Program-made: the position numbers and the translations under genes
The notes under the pieces: model-generated
The model's database searches: none
What the model was told of the DNA's origin: nothing
The model's input: the letters and a program-made list of their open reading frames with translations, nothing else
Assembly (NCBI GenBank): GCA_949752795.1
Contig: CATKHW010000381.1
Span: 248,001-312,000 of the forward strand
From: Hyperoodon ampullatus
Lineage: Eukaryota; Chordata; Mammalia; Artiodactyla; Ziphiidae
Length of the DNA: 64,000 bases
Reading direction: 5' to 3'
Part shown: positions 20,791 through 34,771 of the stretch, piece after piece
Numbering within the stretch: position 1 is the stretch's first letter
Layout: each line of letters begins with the position of its first letter

Positions 20791-22530
20791 CTTGGCCAGA
20801 AAGGGCGTATGCGTTTTCTCCTGAATATATTCAGGAGAAAACGCATACGCCCTTTTTGGCCAAGCAAGCAAGCGGGCAATGCAAATCTGCACTACAAAGA
20901 AGTATCACTTCCCACCGGTCAAAAGGGACATCCACAAAATGTGTAAAAACCAGAAAGGCAAGACAGGCCCTGGAGAACAGGCAGCCTTGTTATGCTGATG
21001 GGCGGAATGTAAATTTCCAACTGCCTCTCTGGAGGAGTGCATTGTGTTTCCTAAAACAAGTAAAGAACAGAGCTACAGAGCCAAGGGCACTTCCAGTCTA
21101 GGGAATATACCATGGGAAAACTGAAAATCAATAAGACAGAGCCACCCCAAAATTTAGGGCTGCACTGCTTACAAGGACCTCAACTTGGGTACACCTTAAA
21201 TATCCCAGGAAATATAAAAATGGTTCAAAAAATTGTGGTACTTACGTACGATGGAATATCCCTCAGCCATGAAATCAATGTCATAAGAGCAGTAGCAGCA
21301 AAATGGTTGGATTCAGGTACGAAGATTCTAAGTGAAATAAGTCACACAGAAAAAGAAACTTATCATAAGATATCACTTATGAAGATCCTGTAAACATGGC
21401 TACACTTGAACTGAGTTAGGAAAGAGAACAGTGTCTCACATTTAGAAAACACTCTTATGCCTGCTTAAGGGGGAAGGAGAGGTGGGGTGATGCATAAAAC
21501 CAGAGTTTGATATAAGCACAGGTACCGTTCCAAAAACCAACTATGGAATAGCCAAGACCTACACCTTCCTCAGTGAAAGGGACTCAAAACCCCATATTTC
21601 CCGCAGAGGAATATATCTGACTAGTAAGAATCTTAAAACCTATGTATTGATATGTCTCCGTAAGGGAATCAAGTGTGTCTAGACTGGCATAAACACGGCA
21701 GCGAGAATCAGCTCAAACCCACTATAAAAAGGAATTTTAAAAACAAAACAAAAAAAACTGGGAAATTCTTTACAATTCCTTCAGGGTCTCTGATGAAACC
21801 TGGAATGACCCTATCTACAAAGACAGCTGGATGTGGCATAAGGAGGGACACTTCGGACTGAGGGGTTTGTTGAGATTGGGTGAGCAAATGCAGACCCTTT
21901 AAATCACAAATGCCTGGCACCCATTCCATGGGTACCAACTCTCCAGGTTGAAGGGAATATTACTACAGTTATAACATGTACGGGAAACCTAGAGAATGGA
22001 CACACTGTGATTACGAATGGTTTGTAAAACTCAAGGAATAGTCCCCCTCCTGGTGCTCCGGTTTGACTTTCCATCTGCTTTACTATCAATCTCCCAACTT
22101 GCAGAGACAGCCTCTTGAACCTCCTGGTTCGCACAGGTTTCCAAATTGGCAGAGGATTAAAGGGAAGAGGGAGAACCAATGAGATAGTAGCTGTTAAGCA
22201 TTTGGACGGGCACATATCACTGTAATTTCCCGGCAGGAAGAAGAATTAACCAAAGTCTCAGCCACCCACCAGGAACCAGTATAGGTCCTGAACCAAAATT
22301 TTGAACTTGCGGTCAGCTCACCAAAAACGAGTTGAAAAATGGAGCTCAGGGGCACAGCAATTCACAAACTGGCCGAGTAATAAAGGACAACTATCGTCCA
22401 AAAATCTGTTGAGGAAAGGCAACGAGGTGGACTTGAAAGCGAGGCAGAATAGCAGGAAACAGATTTCAAGAGGTATGTTGGAATCGCCTTTAAAGCACAG
22501 GAAGAGGGGCACAACTTTGACAATGATGCA
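20791..22530 (+). repeat. Satellite monomer 12
   Basis: 1,740 bp, the longest copy, with one extra A in the A-rich tail. Palindrome 20791-20864, one mismatch (position 9, CCAGAAAG). L1 part 20879-21758. Partner of monomer 23 at 11 units until about 21.94 kb, where the match ends. Confidence 0.95.
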
Positions 22531-22604
22531 CTTGGCCAAAAAGGGCGTATGCGTTTTCTCCTGAATATATTCAGGAGAAAACGCATACGCCCTTTTTGGC
22601 CAAG
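22531..22604. repeat. Perfect 74-bp palindrome, monomer 13
   Basis: All 37 pairs match. Same arm sequence as in monomer 11. Confidence 0.97.
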
Positions 22605-24268
22605 CAAGCAAGCGGGCAATGCAAATCTGCACTACAAAGAAGTATCACTTCCCACCAGTCAAAAGGGACATCCACAAAATGTGTAAAACCCAGAAAGGAT
22701 AGACAGGCCCTGGAGAACAGGGAGCCTTGTTATGCTGATGGGCGGGATGTAAATTGCCAACTGCCTCTCTGGAGGAGTGCATTGTGTTCCCTAAAACAAG
22801 TAAAGAACAGAGCTACAGAGCTAAGGGCACTTCCAGTCTAGGGAATATACCTTTGGAAAACTGAAAATCAATAAGACAGAGCCACCCCAAAATTTAGGGC
22901 TGCACTGCTTACAAGGACCTCAACTTGGATACACCTTTAGTATCCCAGGAAATATAAAAATGGTTCAAAAAATTGTGGTACTTACGTACGATGGAATATC
23001 CCTCAGCCATGAAATCAATATCATAAGACCAGTAGCAGCAAAATGAGTGGATTCAGGTACGATGATTCTAAGTGAAATAAGTCACACAGAAAAAGAAACT
23101 TATCATAAGATATCACTTATGAAGATCCTATAAACTTGGCTACACTTGAACTGAGTTAGGAAAGAGAACAGGGTCTCACATTTACAAAACACTCTTATGC
23201 CTGCTTAAGGGGGAAGGAGAGGTGGGGTGATGCATAAAACCAGAGTTTGATATAAGCACAGGTACCGTTCCAAAAACCAACTATGGAATAAACAAGACCT
23301 ACACCTTCCTCAGTGAAATGGACTCAAAACCCCATATTTCCCGCAGAGGAATATATCTGACTAGTAAGAATCTTAAAACCTATGTATTGATATGTCTCCA
23401 TAAGGGAATCAAGTGTGCCTAGACTGGCATAAACATGGCAGCGAGAATCAGCTCAAACCCACTATAAAAAGGAATTTCAAAAACAAAACAAAAAAACTGG
23501 GAAATTCTTTACAATTCCTTCAGGGTCTCTGATGAAACCTGGAATGACCCTATCTACAATGACAGCCGGATGTGGCATAAGGAGGGACAGTTGGGACTGA
23601 GACGATTGGTGAGATTGGGTGAGCAAATGCAGACCCTTTAAAGCACAAATGCCTGGCACCCATTCCATGGGTCCCAACTCTCCAGGTTGAAGGGAATATT
23701 ACTACAGCTATAACATGTATGGGAAACCTAGAGAACGGACACACTGTGAATACGAAAGGTTTCTAAAACTCAACAAATAGTCCCTCTCCTGGTGCTCCGG
23801 TTTGACTTTCCATTGCTTTACTATCAACCTCCGAACTTGGTGAGACAGCCCATTTAACCTCCTGGGTCGCACAGGTTTCCAAATTGGCAGAGGATGAAAG
23901 GGAAGAGGGAGAACCAATGAGAGAGTAGCTGTTAGGCATTTGGACGGGCACATATCACTCTAACTTCCCGGCAGGAAGAAGAATTAACCAATGTCTCAGC
24001 CACCCACCGGGAACCTGCATAGGTCGTGAACCAAAATTTTGTACTTGCGGTCAGCGCACAAAAAACGAGTTGAAAAATGGAGCTCAGGGGCACAGCAATT
24101 CACAAACTGGCCGAGTAATAAAGGACAACTATCGTCCAAAAATCTGTTGAGGGAAGGCAACGAGGCGGACTTGAAAATGGGGCAGAATAGCAGGAAACAG
24201 ATTTCAAGAGGTACGTTGGAATCGCCTTTAAAGCACAGAAAGAGGAGCACATCTTCGACAATGATGCA
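22531..24268 (+). repeat. Satellite monomer 13
   Basis: 1,738 bp with a perfect 74-bp palindrome (22531-22604). L1 part 22619-23496. From 22,851 it becomes the partner of monomer 6. Confidence 0.95.
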
Positions 24269-26007
24269 CTTGGCCAAAAAGGGCGTATGCGCTTTCTCCT
24301 GAATATATTCAGGAGAAAACGCATACACCCGTTTTGGCCAAGCAAGCAAGCGGGCAATGCAAATCTGCACTACAAAGAAGTATCACTTCCCACCGGTCAA
24401 AAGGGACATCCACAAAATGTGTAAAAACCAGAAAGGCAAGAGAGGCCCTGGAGAACAGGGAGCCTTGTTATGCTGATGGGCGGGATGTAAATTGCCAACT
24501 GCCTCTCTGGAGGAGTACATTGTGTTCCCTAAAACAAGTAAAGAACAGAGCTACAGAGCCAAGGGCACTTCCAGTCTAGGGAATATACCTTGGGAAAACT
24601 GAAAATCAATAAGACAGAGCCACCCCAAAATTTAGGGCTGCACTGCTTACAAGGACCTCAACTTGGGTACACATTAAATATCCCAGGAAATATAAAAATG
24701 GTTCAAAAAATTGTGGTACTTACGTACGATGGAATATCCCTCAGCCATGAAATCAATGTCATAAGACCAGTGGCAGCAAAATGGGTGGATTCAGGTACGA
24801 TGATTCTAAGTGAAATAAGTCACAGAGAAAAAGAAACTTATCATAAGATATCACTTATGAAGATCCTGTAAACATGGCTACACTTGAACTGAGTTAGGAA
24901 AGAGAACAGTGTCTCACATTTAGAAAACACTCTTATGCCTGCTTAAGGGGGAAGGAGAGGTGGGGTGATGCATAAAACCAGAGTTTGATATAAGCACATG
25001 TACCATTCCAAAAACCAACTATGGAATAGACAAGACCTACACCTTCCTCAGTGAAAGGGACTCAAAACCCCATATTTCCCGCAGAGGAATATATCTGACT
25101 AGTAAGAATCTTAAAACTTATGTATTGATATGTCTCCATAAGGGAATGAAGTGTGTCTAGACTGGCATAAACATGGCAGCGAGAATCAGCTCAAACCCAC
25201 TATAAAAAGGAATTTCAAAAACAAAACAAAAAAACTGGGAAATTCTTTACAATTCCTTCAGGGTCTCTGATGAAACCTGGAATGACCCTATCTACAACGA
25301 AAGCTGGATGTGTCATAAGGAGGGACACTTGGGCCTGAGACGATTGGTGAGATTGGGTGAGCAAATGCAGACCCTTTAAAGCAATAATGCATGGCACCCA
25401 TTCCATGGGTGCCAACTCTCCAGGTTGAAGGGAATATTACTACAGCTCTAACATGTATGGGACACCTAGAGAACGGACACACTGTGAATACGAAAGGTTT
25501 CTAAAACTCAACGAATAGTCCCTCTGCTGGTGCTCTGGTTTGACTTTCCATCTGCTTTACTATCAACCTCCCAACATGGAGAGACAGCCACTTTAACCTC
25601 CTGGATCGCACAGGTTGCCAATTTGTCAGAGGATGAAAGGGAAGAGGGAGAACCAATGAGAGAGTAGCTCTTAGGCATTTGGACGGGCACATATCACTGT
25701 AATTTCCCGGCAGGAAGAAGAATTAACCAAAGTCTCAGCCACCCACCCGGAACCAGTATAGGTCCTGAACCAAAATTTTGGACCTGCGGTCAGCTCACCA
25801 AAAACGAGTTGAATAATGGAGCTCAGGGGCACAGCAATTCACAAACTGGCCGAGTAATAAAGGACAACTATCGTCCAAAAATCTGTTGAGGGAAGGCAAC
25901 GAGGCGGACTTGAAAACGAGGCAGAATAGCAGGAAACAGATTTCAAGAGGTACGTTGGAATCGCCTTTAAAGCACAGGAAGAGGGGCACAACTTCGAAAA
26001 TGATGCA
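24269..26007 (+). repeat. Satellite monomer 14
   Basis: 1,739 bp. Palindrome 24269-24342 with the same three mismatches as monomer 7. L1 part 24357-25234. Confidence 0.95.
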
Positions 26008-27745
26008 CTTGGCCAAAACGGGAGTATGCGTTTTCTCCTGAATATATTTAGGAGAAAACGCATACGCCCTTTTTGGTAAAGCAAGCAAGAGGGCAATGCA
26101 AATCTGCACTACAAAGAAGTATCACTTCCCACCGGTCAAAAGGGACATCTACAAAATGTGTAAAAACCAGAAAGGCAAGACAGGCCCTGGAGAACAGGGA
26201 GCCTTGTTATGCTGATGGGCGGGATGTAAATTGCCAACTGCTTCCCTGGAGGAGTGCATTGTGTTCCCTAAAACAAGTAAAGAACAGAGCTACAGAGCCA
26301 AGGGCACTTCCAGTCTACGGAATATACCTTGGGAAAACTGAAAATCAATAAGACAGAGCCACCCCAAAATTTAGGGCTGCACTGCTTACAAGGACCTCAA
26401 CTTGGGTACACCTTAAATATCCCAGGAAATATAAAAATGGTTCAAAAAATTGTGGTACTTACGTACGATGGAATATCCCTCAGCCATGAAATCAATGTCA
26501 TAAGACCAGTAGCAGCAAAATGGGTGGATTCAGGTACGATGATTCTAAGTGAAATAAGTCACACAGAAAAAGAAACTTATCATAAGATATCACTTATGAA
26601 GATCCTGTAAACATGGCTACACTTGAAGTGAGTTAGGAAAGAGAAGAGTGTCTCACATTTAGAAAACACTCTTATGCCTGCTTAAGGGGGAAGGAGAGGT
26701 GGGGTGATGCATAAAACCAGAGTTTGATATAAGCACAGGTACCGTTACAAAAACCAACTATGGAATAGACAAGACCTACACCTTCCTCAGTGAAAGGGAC
26801 TCAAAACCCCATATTTCCCGCAGAGGAATATATCTGACTAGTAAGAATCTTAAAACCTATGTATTGATATGTCTCCGTAAGGGAATCAAGTGTGTCTAGA
26901 CTGGCATAAACATGGCAGCGAGAATCAGCTCCAACCCACTATAAAAAGGAATTTCAAAGACAAAACAAAAAAACTGGGAAATTCTTTACAATTCCTTCAG
27001 GGTCTCTGATGAAACCTGGAATGACCCTATCTACAATGACAGCTGGATGTGGCATAAGGAGTTACACTTGGGACTGAGAAGATTGGTGAGATTGGGTGAC
27101 CAAATGCAGACCCTTTGAAGCACAAGTGCCTGTCACCCATTCCATGGGTCCCAACTCTCCAGGTTGAAGGGAATATTACTACAGCTATAACATGTACGGG
27201 AAACCTAGAGAACGGACACACTGTGAATACGAAAGGTTTCTAAAACTCAACGAATAGTCCCTCTCCTGGTGCTCCGGTTTGACATTCCATCTGCTTTACT
27301 ATCAACCGCCCAACTTGGAGAGACAGCCCCTTTAACCTCCTGGTTCGCACAGGTTGCCAATTTGGCAGAGGATGAAAGGGAAGAGGGAGAACCAATGAGA
27401 GAGTAGCTGTTAGGCATTTGGACGGACACATATCACTCTATCTTCCCCACAGGAAGAAGAATTAACCATAGTCTCAGCCACCCACCGGGAAACAGTATAG
27501 GTCCTGAACCGAAATATTGGACTTGCGGTCAGCTCACCAAAAACGAGTTGAAAAATGGAGCTCAGGGGCACAGCAATTCACAAACTGGCCGAGTAATAAA
27601 GGACAACTATCGTCCAAAAATCTGTTGAGGGAAGGCAACGAGGCGGACTTGAAAGCGAGGCAGAATAGCCGGAAACAGATTTCAAGAAGTACGTTGGAAT
27701 CGCCTTTAAGGCACAGGAAGAGGGGCACAACTTCGACAATGATGC
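26008..27745 (+). repeat. Satellite monomer 15
   Basis: 1,738 bp. Palindrome 26008-26081 with five mismatches, the worst in the core: the four of monomer 8 plus position 12. L1 part 26096-26973. Confidence 0.95.
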
Positions 27746-27818
27746 CTTGCCAAAAAGGGCATATGCGTTTTCTCCTGAATATATTCAGGAGAAAACGCAT
27801 ATGCCCTTTTTTGCCAAG
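27746..27818. repeat. Palindrome with matched CpG-type substitution in both arms
   Basis: Arm position 17 is changed on both sides (GGGCATATG left, CATATGCCC right), lengthening an internal CATATG. One base is missing at the outer left end. Confidence 0.88.
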
Positions 27819-29482
27819 CAAGAAAGCGGGCAATGCAAATCTGCACTACAAAGACGTATCACTTCCCACTGGTCAAAAGGGACATCCACAAAATGTGTAA
27901 AATCCAGAAAGGCAAGACAGGCCCTGGAGAACCGGGAGCCTTCTTATGCTGATGGGCGATATGTAAATTGCCAACTGCCTCTCTGAAGGAGTGCATTGTG
28001 TTCCCGAAAACAAGTAAACAACAGAGCTACAGAGCCAAGGGCACTACCAGTCTAGGGAATATTCCTTGGAAAACTGAAAATCAATAACACAGAGCCACCC
28101 CAAAATTTAGGGCTGCACTGCTTACAAGGACCTCAACTTGGGTTCACCTTAAATATCCCAGGAAATATAAAAATGGTTCATAAAATTGCGGTACTTACGT
28201 ACGATGGAATAATCCTCAGCCATGAAATCAATGTCGTAAGACCAGTAGCAGCAAAATGGGTGGATTCAGGTACGATGATTCTAAGTGAAATAAGTCACAC
28301 AGAAAAAGAAACTTATCATAAGATATCACTTATGAAGATCCTGTACACATGGCTACACTTGAACTGAGTTAGGAAAGAGAACAGGGTCTCACATTTAGAA
28401 AACACTCTTATGCCTGCTTAAGGGGGAAGGAGAGGTGGGGTGATGCATAAAACCAGAGTTTGATATAAGCACAGGTACCGTTCCAAAAACCAACTATGGA
28501 ATAGACAAGACCTACACCTTCCTCAGTGAAAGGGACTCAAAACCCCATATTTCCCGCAGAGGAATATATCTGACTAGTAAGAATCTTAAAACCTATGTAT
28601 TGATATGTCTCCGTAAGGGAATCAAGTGTGTCTAGACTGGCATAAACATGGCAGCGAGAATCAGCTCAAACCCACTATAAAAACGAATTTAAAAAACAAA
28701 ACAAAAAAACTAGGAAATTCTTTACAATTCCTTCAGGGTCTCTGATGAAACCTGGAATGACCCTATCTACAATGACAGCTGGATGTGGCATAAGGAGGGA
28801 CACTTGGGACTGAGACGATTGGTGAGATTGGGTGAGCAAATGCAGACCCTTTAAAGCACAAATGCCTGGCACCCATTCCATGGGTCCTAACTCTCCAGGT
28901 TGAAGGGAATATTACTACAGCTATAACATGTACGGGAAACCTAGAGAACGGACACACTGTGAATACGAAAAGTTTCTAAAACTCAAAGAATAGTCCCTCT
29001 CCTGGTGCTCCGGTTTGACTTTCCATCTTCTTTACTATCAACCTCCCAACTTGGGGAGACAGCCCCTTTAACCTCCTGGTTTGCACAGGTTGCCAATTTG
29101 GCAGAGGATGAAAGGGAAGAGAGAGAACCAATGAGAGAGTAGCTGTTAGGCATTTGGACGGGCATATATCACTGTAATTTCCCGGCAGGAAGAAGAATTA
29201 AGGAAAGTCTCAGCCCCCCACCGGGAACCAGTATAGGTCCTGAACCAAAGTTTTGGACTTGCAGTCAGCTCACCAAAAAAGAGTTGAAAAATGGAGCTCA
29301 GGGGCACAGCAATTCACAAACTGGCCGAGTAATAAAGGACAACTATCGTCCAAAAATATGTTGAGGGAAGGCAACGAGGCGGACTTGAATGCGAGGCAGA
29401 ATAGCAGGAAACAGATTTCAAGAGGTACGTTGGAATCGCCTTTAAAGCACAGGAAGAGGGGCACAACTTCGACAATGATGCA
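27746..29482 (+). repeat. Satellite monomer 16
   Basis: 1,737 bp. Palindrome 27746-27818: one base missing at the left end, and a matched G-to-A/C-to-T change in both arms (GGGCATATGCG left, CGCATATGCCC right). L1 part 27833-28709. The first half is unlike its 7-unit partner, monomer 9. Confidence 0.95.
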
Positions 29483-31220
29483 CTTGGCCAAAAGGGCGTA
29501 TGCGTTTTCTCCTGTATATATTCAGGAGAAAACGCATACGCCCTTTTTGGCCAAGCAAGCAAGCGGGCAATGCAAATCTGCACTACAAAGAAGTATCACT
29601 TCCCACTGGTCAAAAGGGACATCCACAAAATGTGTAAAAACCAGAAAGGCAAGACAGGCCCTGGAGAACAGGGAGCCTTGTTATGCTTATGGGCGGGATG
29701 TAACTTGCCGACTGCCTCTGTGGAGCAGTGCATTGTGTTCCCTAAAACAAGTAAAGAACAGAGCTACAGAGCCAAGGGCACTTCCAGTCTAGGGAATATA
29801 CCTTGGGAAAACTGAAAATCAATAAGACAGAGCCACCCCAAAATTTAGGGCTGCACTGCTTACAAGGACCTCAACTTGGGTACACATTAAATATCCCAGG
29901 AAATATAAAAATGGTTCAAAAAATTGTGGTACTTACGTACGATGGAATATCCCTCAGCCATGAAGTCAATGTCATAAGACCAGTAGCAGCAAAATGGGTG
30001 GATTCAGGTACGATGATTCTAAGTGAAATAAGTCACACAGAAAAAGAAACTTATCATAAGATATCACTTATGAAGATCCTGTAAACATGGCTACACTTGA
30101 ACTGAGTTAGGAAAGAGAACAGTGTCTCACATTTAGAAAACACTCTTATGCCTGCTTAAGGGGGAAGGAGAGGTGGGGTGATGCATAAAACCAGAGCTTG
30201 ATATAAGCACAGGTACCGTTCCAAAAACCAACTATGGAATAGAAAAGACCTACACCTTCCTCAGTGAAAGGGACTCAAAACCCCATATTTCCCGGAGAGG
30301 AATATATCTGACTAGTAAGAATCTTAAAACCTATGTATTGATATGTCTCCGTAAGGGAATCAAGTGTGTCTAGACTGGCATAAACATGGCAGCGAGAATC
30401 AGCTCAAACCCACCATAAAAAGGAATTTCAAAAACAAAACAAAAAAACTGGGAAATTCTTTACAATTCCTTCAGAATCTCTGATGAAACCTGGAATGACC
30501 CTATCTACAACGACAGCTGGATGTGGCATAAGGCTGGACACTTGTGACTGAGAGAATTGGTGAGATTGGGTGAGCAAATGCAGACCCTTTAAAGCAATAA
30601 TGCATGGCACCCATTCCATGGGTCCCAACTCTCCAGGTTGAAGGGAATATTACTACAGTTATAACATGTACGGGAAACCTAGAGAACGGACACACTGTGA
30701 ATACGAAAGGTTTCTAAAACTCAACGAATAGTCCCTCTCCTGGTGCTCCGCTTTGACTTTCCATCTGCTTTACTATCAACCTCCCAACTTGGAGAGACAG
30801 CCCCTGTAACCTCCTGGTTCGCACAGGTTGCCAATTTGGCAGAGGATGAAAGGGAAGAGGGAGAACCAATGAGAGAGTAGCTGTTAGGCATTTGGACGGG
30901 CACATATCACTGTAATTTCCCGGCAGGAAGAAGAATTAACCAAAGTCTCAGCCACCCACCGGGAACCAGTATAGGTCCTGAACCAAAATTTTGGGCTTGT
31001 GGTCAGCTCACCGAAAACGAGTTGAAAAATGGAGCTCAGGGGCACAGCAATTCACAAACTGGCCGAGTAATAAAGGACAACTATCATCCAAAAATCTGTT
31101 GAGGGAAGGCAACGAGGCGGACTTGAAAGCGAGGCAGAATAGCAGGAAACAGATTTCAAGAGATACGTTGGAATCGCCTTTAAAGCACAGGAAGAGGGGC
31201 ACAACTTCGACAATGATGCA
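29483..31220 (+). repeat. Satellite monomer 17
   Basis: 1,738 bp. Palindrome 29483-29555 of the one-base-deleted subfamily. L1 part 29570-30447. Near-identical to monomers 19 and 21 (offsets 3,477 and 3,476). Confidence 0.95.
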
Positions 31221-31294
31221 CTTGGCCAAAAAGGGCGTATGCGTTTTCTCCTGAATATATTCAGGAGAAAACGCATACGCCCTTTTTGGCCAAG
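31221..31294. repeat. Perfect 74-bp palindrome, monomer 18
   Basis: All 37 pairs match. Confidence 0.97.
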
Positions 31295-32959
31295 CAAGCA
31301 AGCGGGCAATGCAAATCTGCACTACAAAGAAGTATCACTTCCCACCGGTCAAAAGGGACATCCACAAAATGTGTAAAAACCAGAAAGGCAAGACAGGTCC
31401 TGGACAACAGGGAGCCTTGTTATGCTGATGGGCGGGATGTAAATTGCCAACTGCCTCTCTGGAGGAGGGCATTGGGTTCCCTAAAACAAGTAAACAACAG
31501 AGCTACAGAGCCAAGGGCACCTCCAGTCTAGGGAATATACCTTGGGAAAACTGAAAATCAATAAGACAGAGCCACCCCAAAATTTAGGGCTGCACTGCTT
31601 ACAAGGACCTCAACTTGGGTACACCTTAAATATCCCAGGAAATATAAAAATGGTTCAAAAAATTGTGGTACTTACGTACGATGGAATATCCCTGAGCCAT
31701 GAAATCAATGTCATAAGACCAGTAGCAACAAAATGGGTGGATTCAGGTACGATGATTCTAAGTGAAGTAAGTCACACAGAAAAAGAAACTTATCATAAGA
31801 TATCACTTATGAAGACCCGGTAAACATGGCTACACTTGAAGTGAGTTAGGAAAGAGAACAGTGTCTCACATTTAGAAAACACTGTTATGCCTGCTTAAGG
31901 GGGAAGGAGAGGTGGGGTGATGCATAAAACCAGAGTTTGATATAAGCACAGGTACCGTTCCAATAACCAACTATGGAATAGACAAGACCTACACCTTCCT
32001 CAGTGAAAGGGACTCAAAACCCCATATTTCCCGCAGAGGAATATATCTGACTAGTAAGAATCTTAAAACCTATGTATTGATATGTCTCCGTAAGGGAATC
32101 AAGTGTGTCTAGACTGGCATAAACATGGCAGCGAGAATCAGCTCAAACCCACTATAAAAACGAATTTAAAAAACAAAACAAAAAAACTAGGAAATTCTTT
32201 ACAATTCCTTCAGGGTCTCTGATGAAACCTGGAATGACCCTATCTACAATGACAGCTGGATGTGGCATAAGGAGGGACACTTGGGACTGAGACGATTGGT
32301 GAGATTGGGTGAGCAAATGCAGACCCTTTAAAGCACAAATGCCTGGCACCCATTCCATGGGTCCTAACTCTCCAGGTTGAAGGGAATATTACTACAGCTA
32401 TAACATGTACGGGAAACCTAGAGAACGGACACACTGTGAATACGAAAAGTTTCTAAAACTCAAAGAATAGTCCCTCTCCTGGTGCTCTGGTTTGACTTTC
32501 CATCTTCTTTACTATCAACCTCCCAACTTGGAGAGACAGCCCCTTTAACCTCCTGGTTTGCACAGGTTGCCAATTTGGCAGAGGATGAAAGGGAAGAGAG
32601 AGAACCAATGAGAGAGTAGCTGTTAGGCATTTGGACGGGCATATATCACTGTAATTTCCCGGCAGGAAGAAGAATTAAGGAAAGTCTCAGCCACCCACCG
32701 GGAACCAGTATAGGTCCTGAACCAAAGTTTTGGACTTGCAGTCAGCTCACCAAAAAAGAGTTGAAAAATGGAGCTCAGGGGCACAGCAATTCACAAACTG
32801 GCCGAGTAATAAAGGACAACTATCGTCCAAAAATATGTTGAGGGAAGGCAACGAGGCGGACTTGAATGCGAGGCAGAATAGCAGGAAACAGATTTCAAGA
32901 GGTACGTTGGAATCGCCTTTAAAGCACAGGAAGAGGGGCACAACTTCGACAATGATGCA
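31221..32959 (+). repeat. Satellite monomer 18
   Basis: 1,739 bp with a perfect palindrome (31221-31294). L1 part 31309-32186. Near-identical to monomer 20; both read CAGGTCCTGGACAACAGGG and GAGGGCATTGGGTTCC. Confidence 0.95.
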
Positions 32960-34697
32960 CTTGGCCAAAAGGGCGTATGCGTTTTCTCCTGTATATATTC
33001 AGGAGAAAACGCATACGCCCTTTTTGGCCAAGCAAGCAAGCGGGCAATGCAAATCTGCACTACAAAGAAGTATCACTTCCCACTGGTCAAAAGGGACATC
33101 CACAAAATGTGTAAAAACCAGAAAGGCAAGACAGGCCCTGGAGAACAGGGAGCCTTGTTATGCTTATGGGCTGGATGTAACTTGCCGACTGCCTCTCTGG
33201 AGCAGTGCATTGTGTTCCCTAAAACAAGTAAAGAACAGAGCTACAGAGCCAAGGGCACTTCCAGTCTAGGGAATATACCTTGGGAAAACTGAAAATCAAT
33301 AAGACAGAGCCACCCCAAAATTTAGGGCTGCACTGCTTACAAGGACCTCAACTTGGGTACACATTAAATATCCCAGGAAATATAAAAATGGTTCAAAAAA
33401 TTGTGGTACTTACGTACGATGGAATATCCCTCAGCCATGAAGTCAATGTCATAAGACCAGTAGCAGCAAAATGGGTGGATTCAGGTACGATGATTCTAAG
33501 TGAAATAAGTCACACAGAAAAAGAAACTTATCATAAGATATCACTTATGAAGATCCTGTAAACATGGCTACACTTGAACTGAGTTAGGAAAGAGAACAGT
33601 GTCTCACATTTAGAAAACACTCTTATGCCTGCTTAAGGGGGAAGGAGAGGTGGGGTGATGTATAAAACCAGAGCTTGATATAAGCACAGGTACCGTTCCA
33701 AAAACCAACTATGGAATAGAAAAGACCTACACCTTCCTCAGTGAAAGGGACTCAAAACCCCATATTTCCCGGAGAGGAATATATCTGACTAGTAAGAATC
33801 TTAAAACCTATGTATTGATATGTCTCCGTAAGGGAATCAAGTGTGTCTAGACTGGCATAAACATGGCAGCGAGAATCAGCTCAAACCCACTATAAAAAGG
33901 AATTTCAAAAACAAAACAAAAAAACTGGGAAATTCTTTACAATTCCTTCAGAATCTCTGATGAAACCTGGAATGACCCTATCTACAACGACAGCTGGATG
34001 TGGCATAAGGCTGGACACTTGTGACTGAGAGAATTGGTGAGATTGGGTGAGCAAATGCAGACCATTTAAAGCAATAATGCATGGCACCCATTCCATGGGT
34101 CCCAACTCTCCAGGTTGAAGGGAATATTACTACAGTTATAACATGTACGGGAAACCTAGAGAACGGATACACTGTGAATACGAAAGGTTTCTAAAACTCA
34201 ACGAATAGTCCCTCTCCTGGTGCTCCGCTTTGACTTTCCATCTGCTTTACTATCAACCTCCCAACTTGGAGAGACAGCCCCTTTAACCTCCTGGTTCGCA
34301 CAGGTTGCCAATTTGGCAGAGGATGAAAGGGAAGAGGGAGAACCAATGAGAGAGTAGCTGTTAGGCATTTGGACGGGCACATATCACTGTAATTTCCCGG
34401 CAGGAAGAAGAATTAACCAAAGTCTCAGCCACCCACCGGGAACCAGTATAGGTCCTGAACCAAAATTTTGGGCTTGTGGTCAGTTCACCGAAAACGAGTT
34501 GAAAAATGGAGCTCAGGGGCACAGCAATTCACAAACTGGCCGAGTAATAAAGGACAACTATCATCCAAAAATCTGTTGAGGGAAGGCAACGAGGCGGACT
34601 TGAAAGCGAGGCAGAATAGCAGGAAACAGATTTCAAGAGATACGTTGGAATCACCTTTAAAGCACAGGAAGAGGGGCACAACTTCGACAATGATGCA
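32960..34697 (+). repeat. Satellite monomer 19
   Basis: 1,738 bp. Palindrome 32960-33032, one-base-deleted subfamily. L1 part 33047-33924. Confidence 0.95.
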
Positions 34698-34771
34698 CTT
34701 GGCCAAAAAGGGCGTATGCGTTTTCTCCTGAATATATTCAGGAGAAAACGCATACGCCCTTTTTGGCCAAG
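34698..34771. repeat. Perfect 74-bp palindrome, monomer 20
   Basis: All 37 pairs match. Copied together with monomer 18 by the dimer duplication. Confidence 0.97.

Larger units (their letters stand above)
19300..21940 (+). repeat. Eleven-unit register duplication, copy A
   Basis: Matches 38420-41060 at an offset of 19,122 bp. Shared private variants include AAACTGTGGTAC, CACTTGACCTGAG, CATAAACACGG and GAATTTTAAAAAC. Confidence 0.8.
22851..31370 (+). repeat. Seven-unit register duplication, copy B
   Basis: Partner of 10681-19200. Its right part was then reused in the dimer series that starts near 28.6 kb. Confidence 0.85.

Noticed and set aside
29253..29792. Longest plus-strand open frame, 179 codons
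   Set aside because: It begins at a TTG codon and exists only because a one-base deletion in the palindrome joins two frames. It runs from unassigned sequence into a wrong frame of the L1 remnant.
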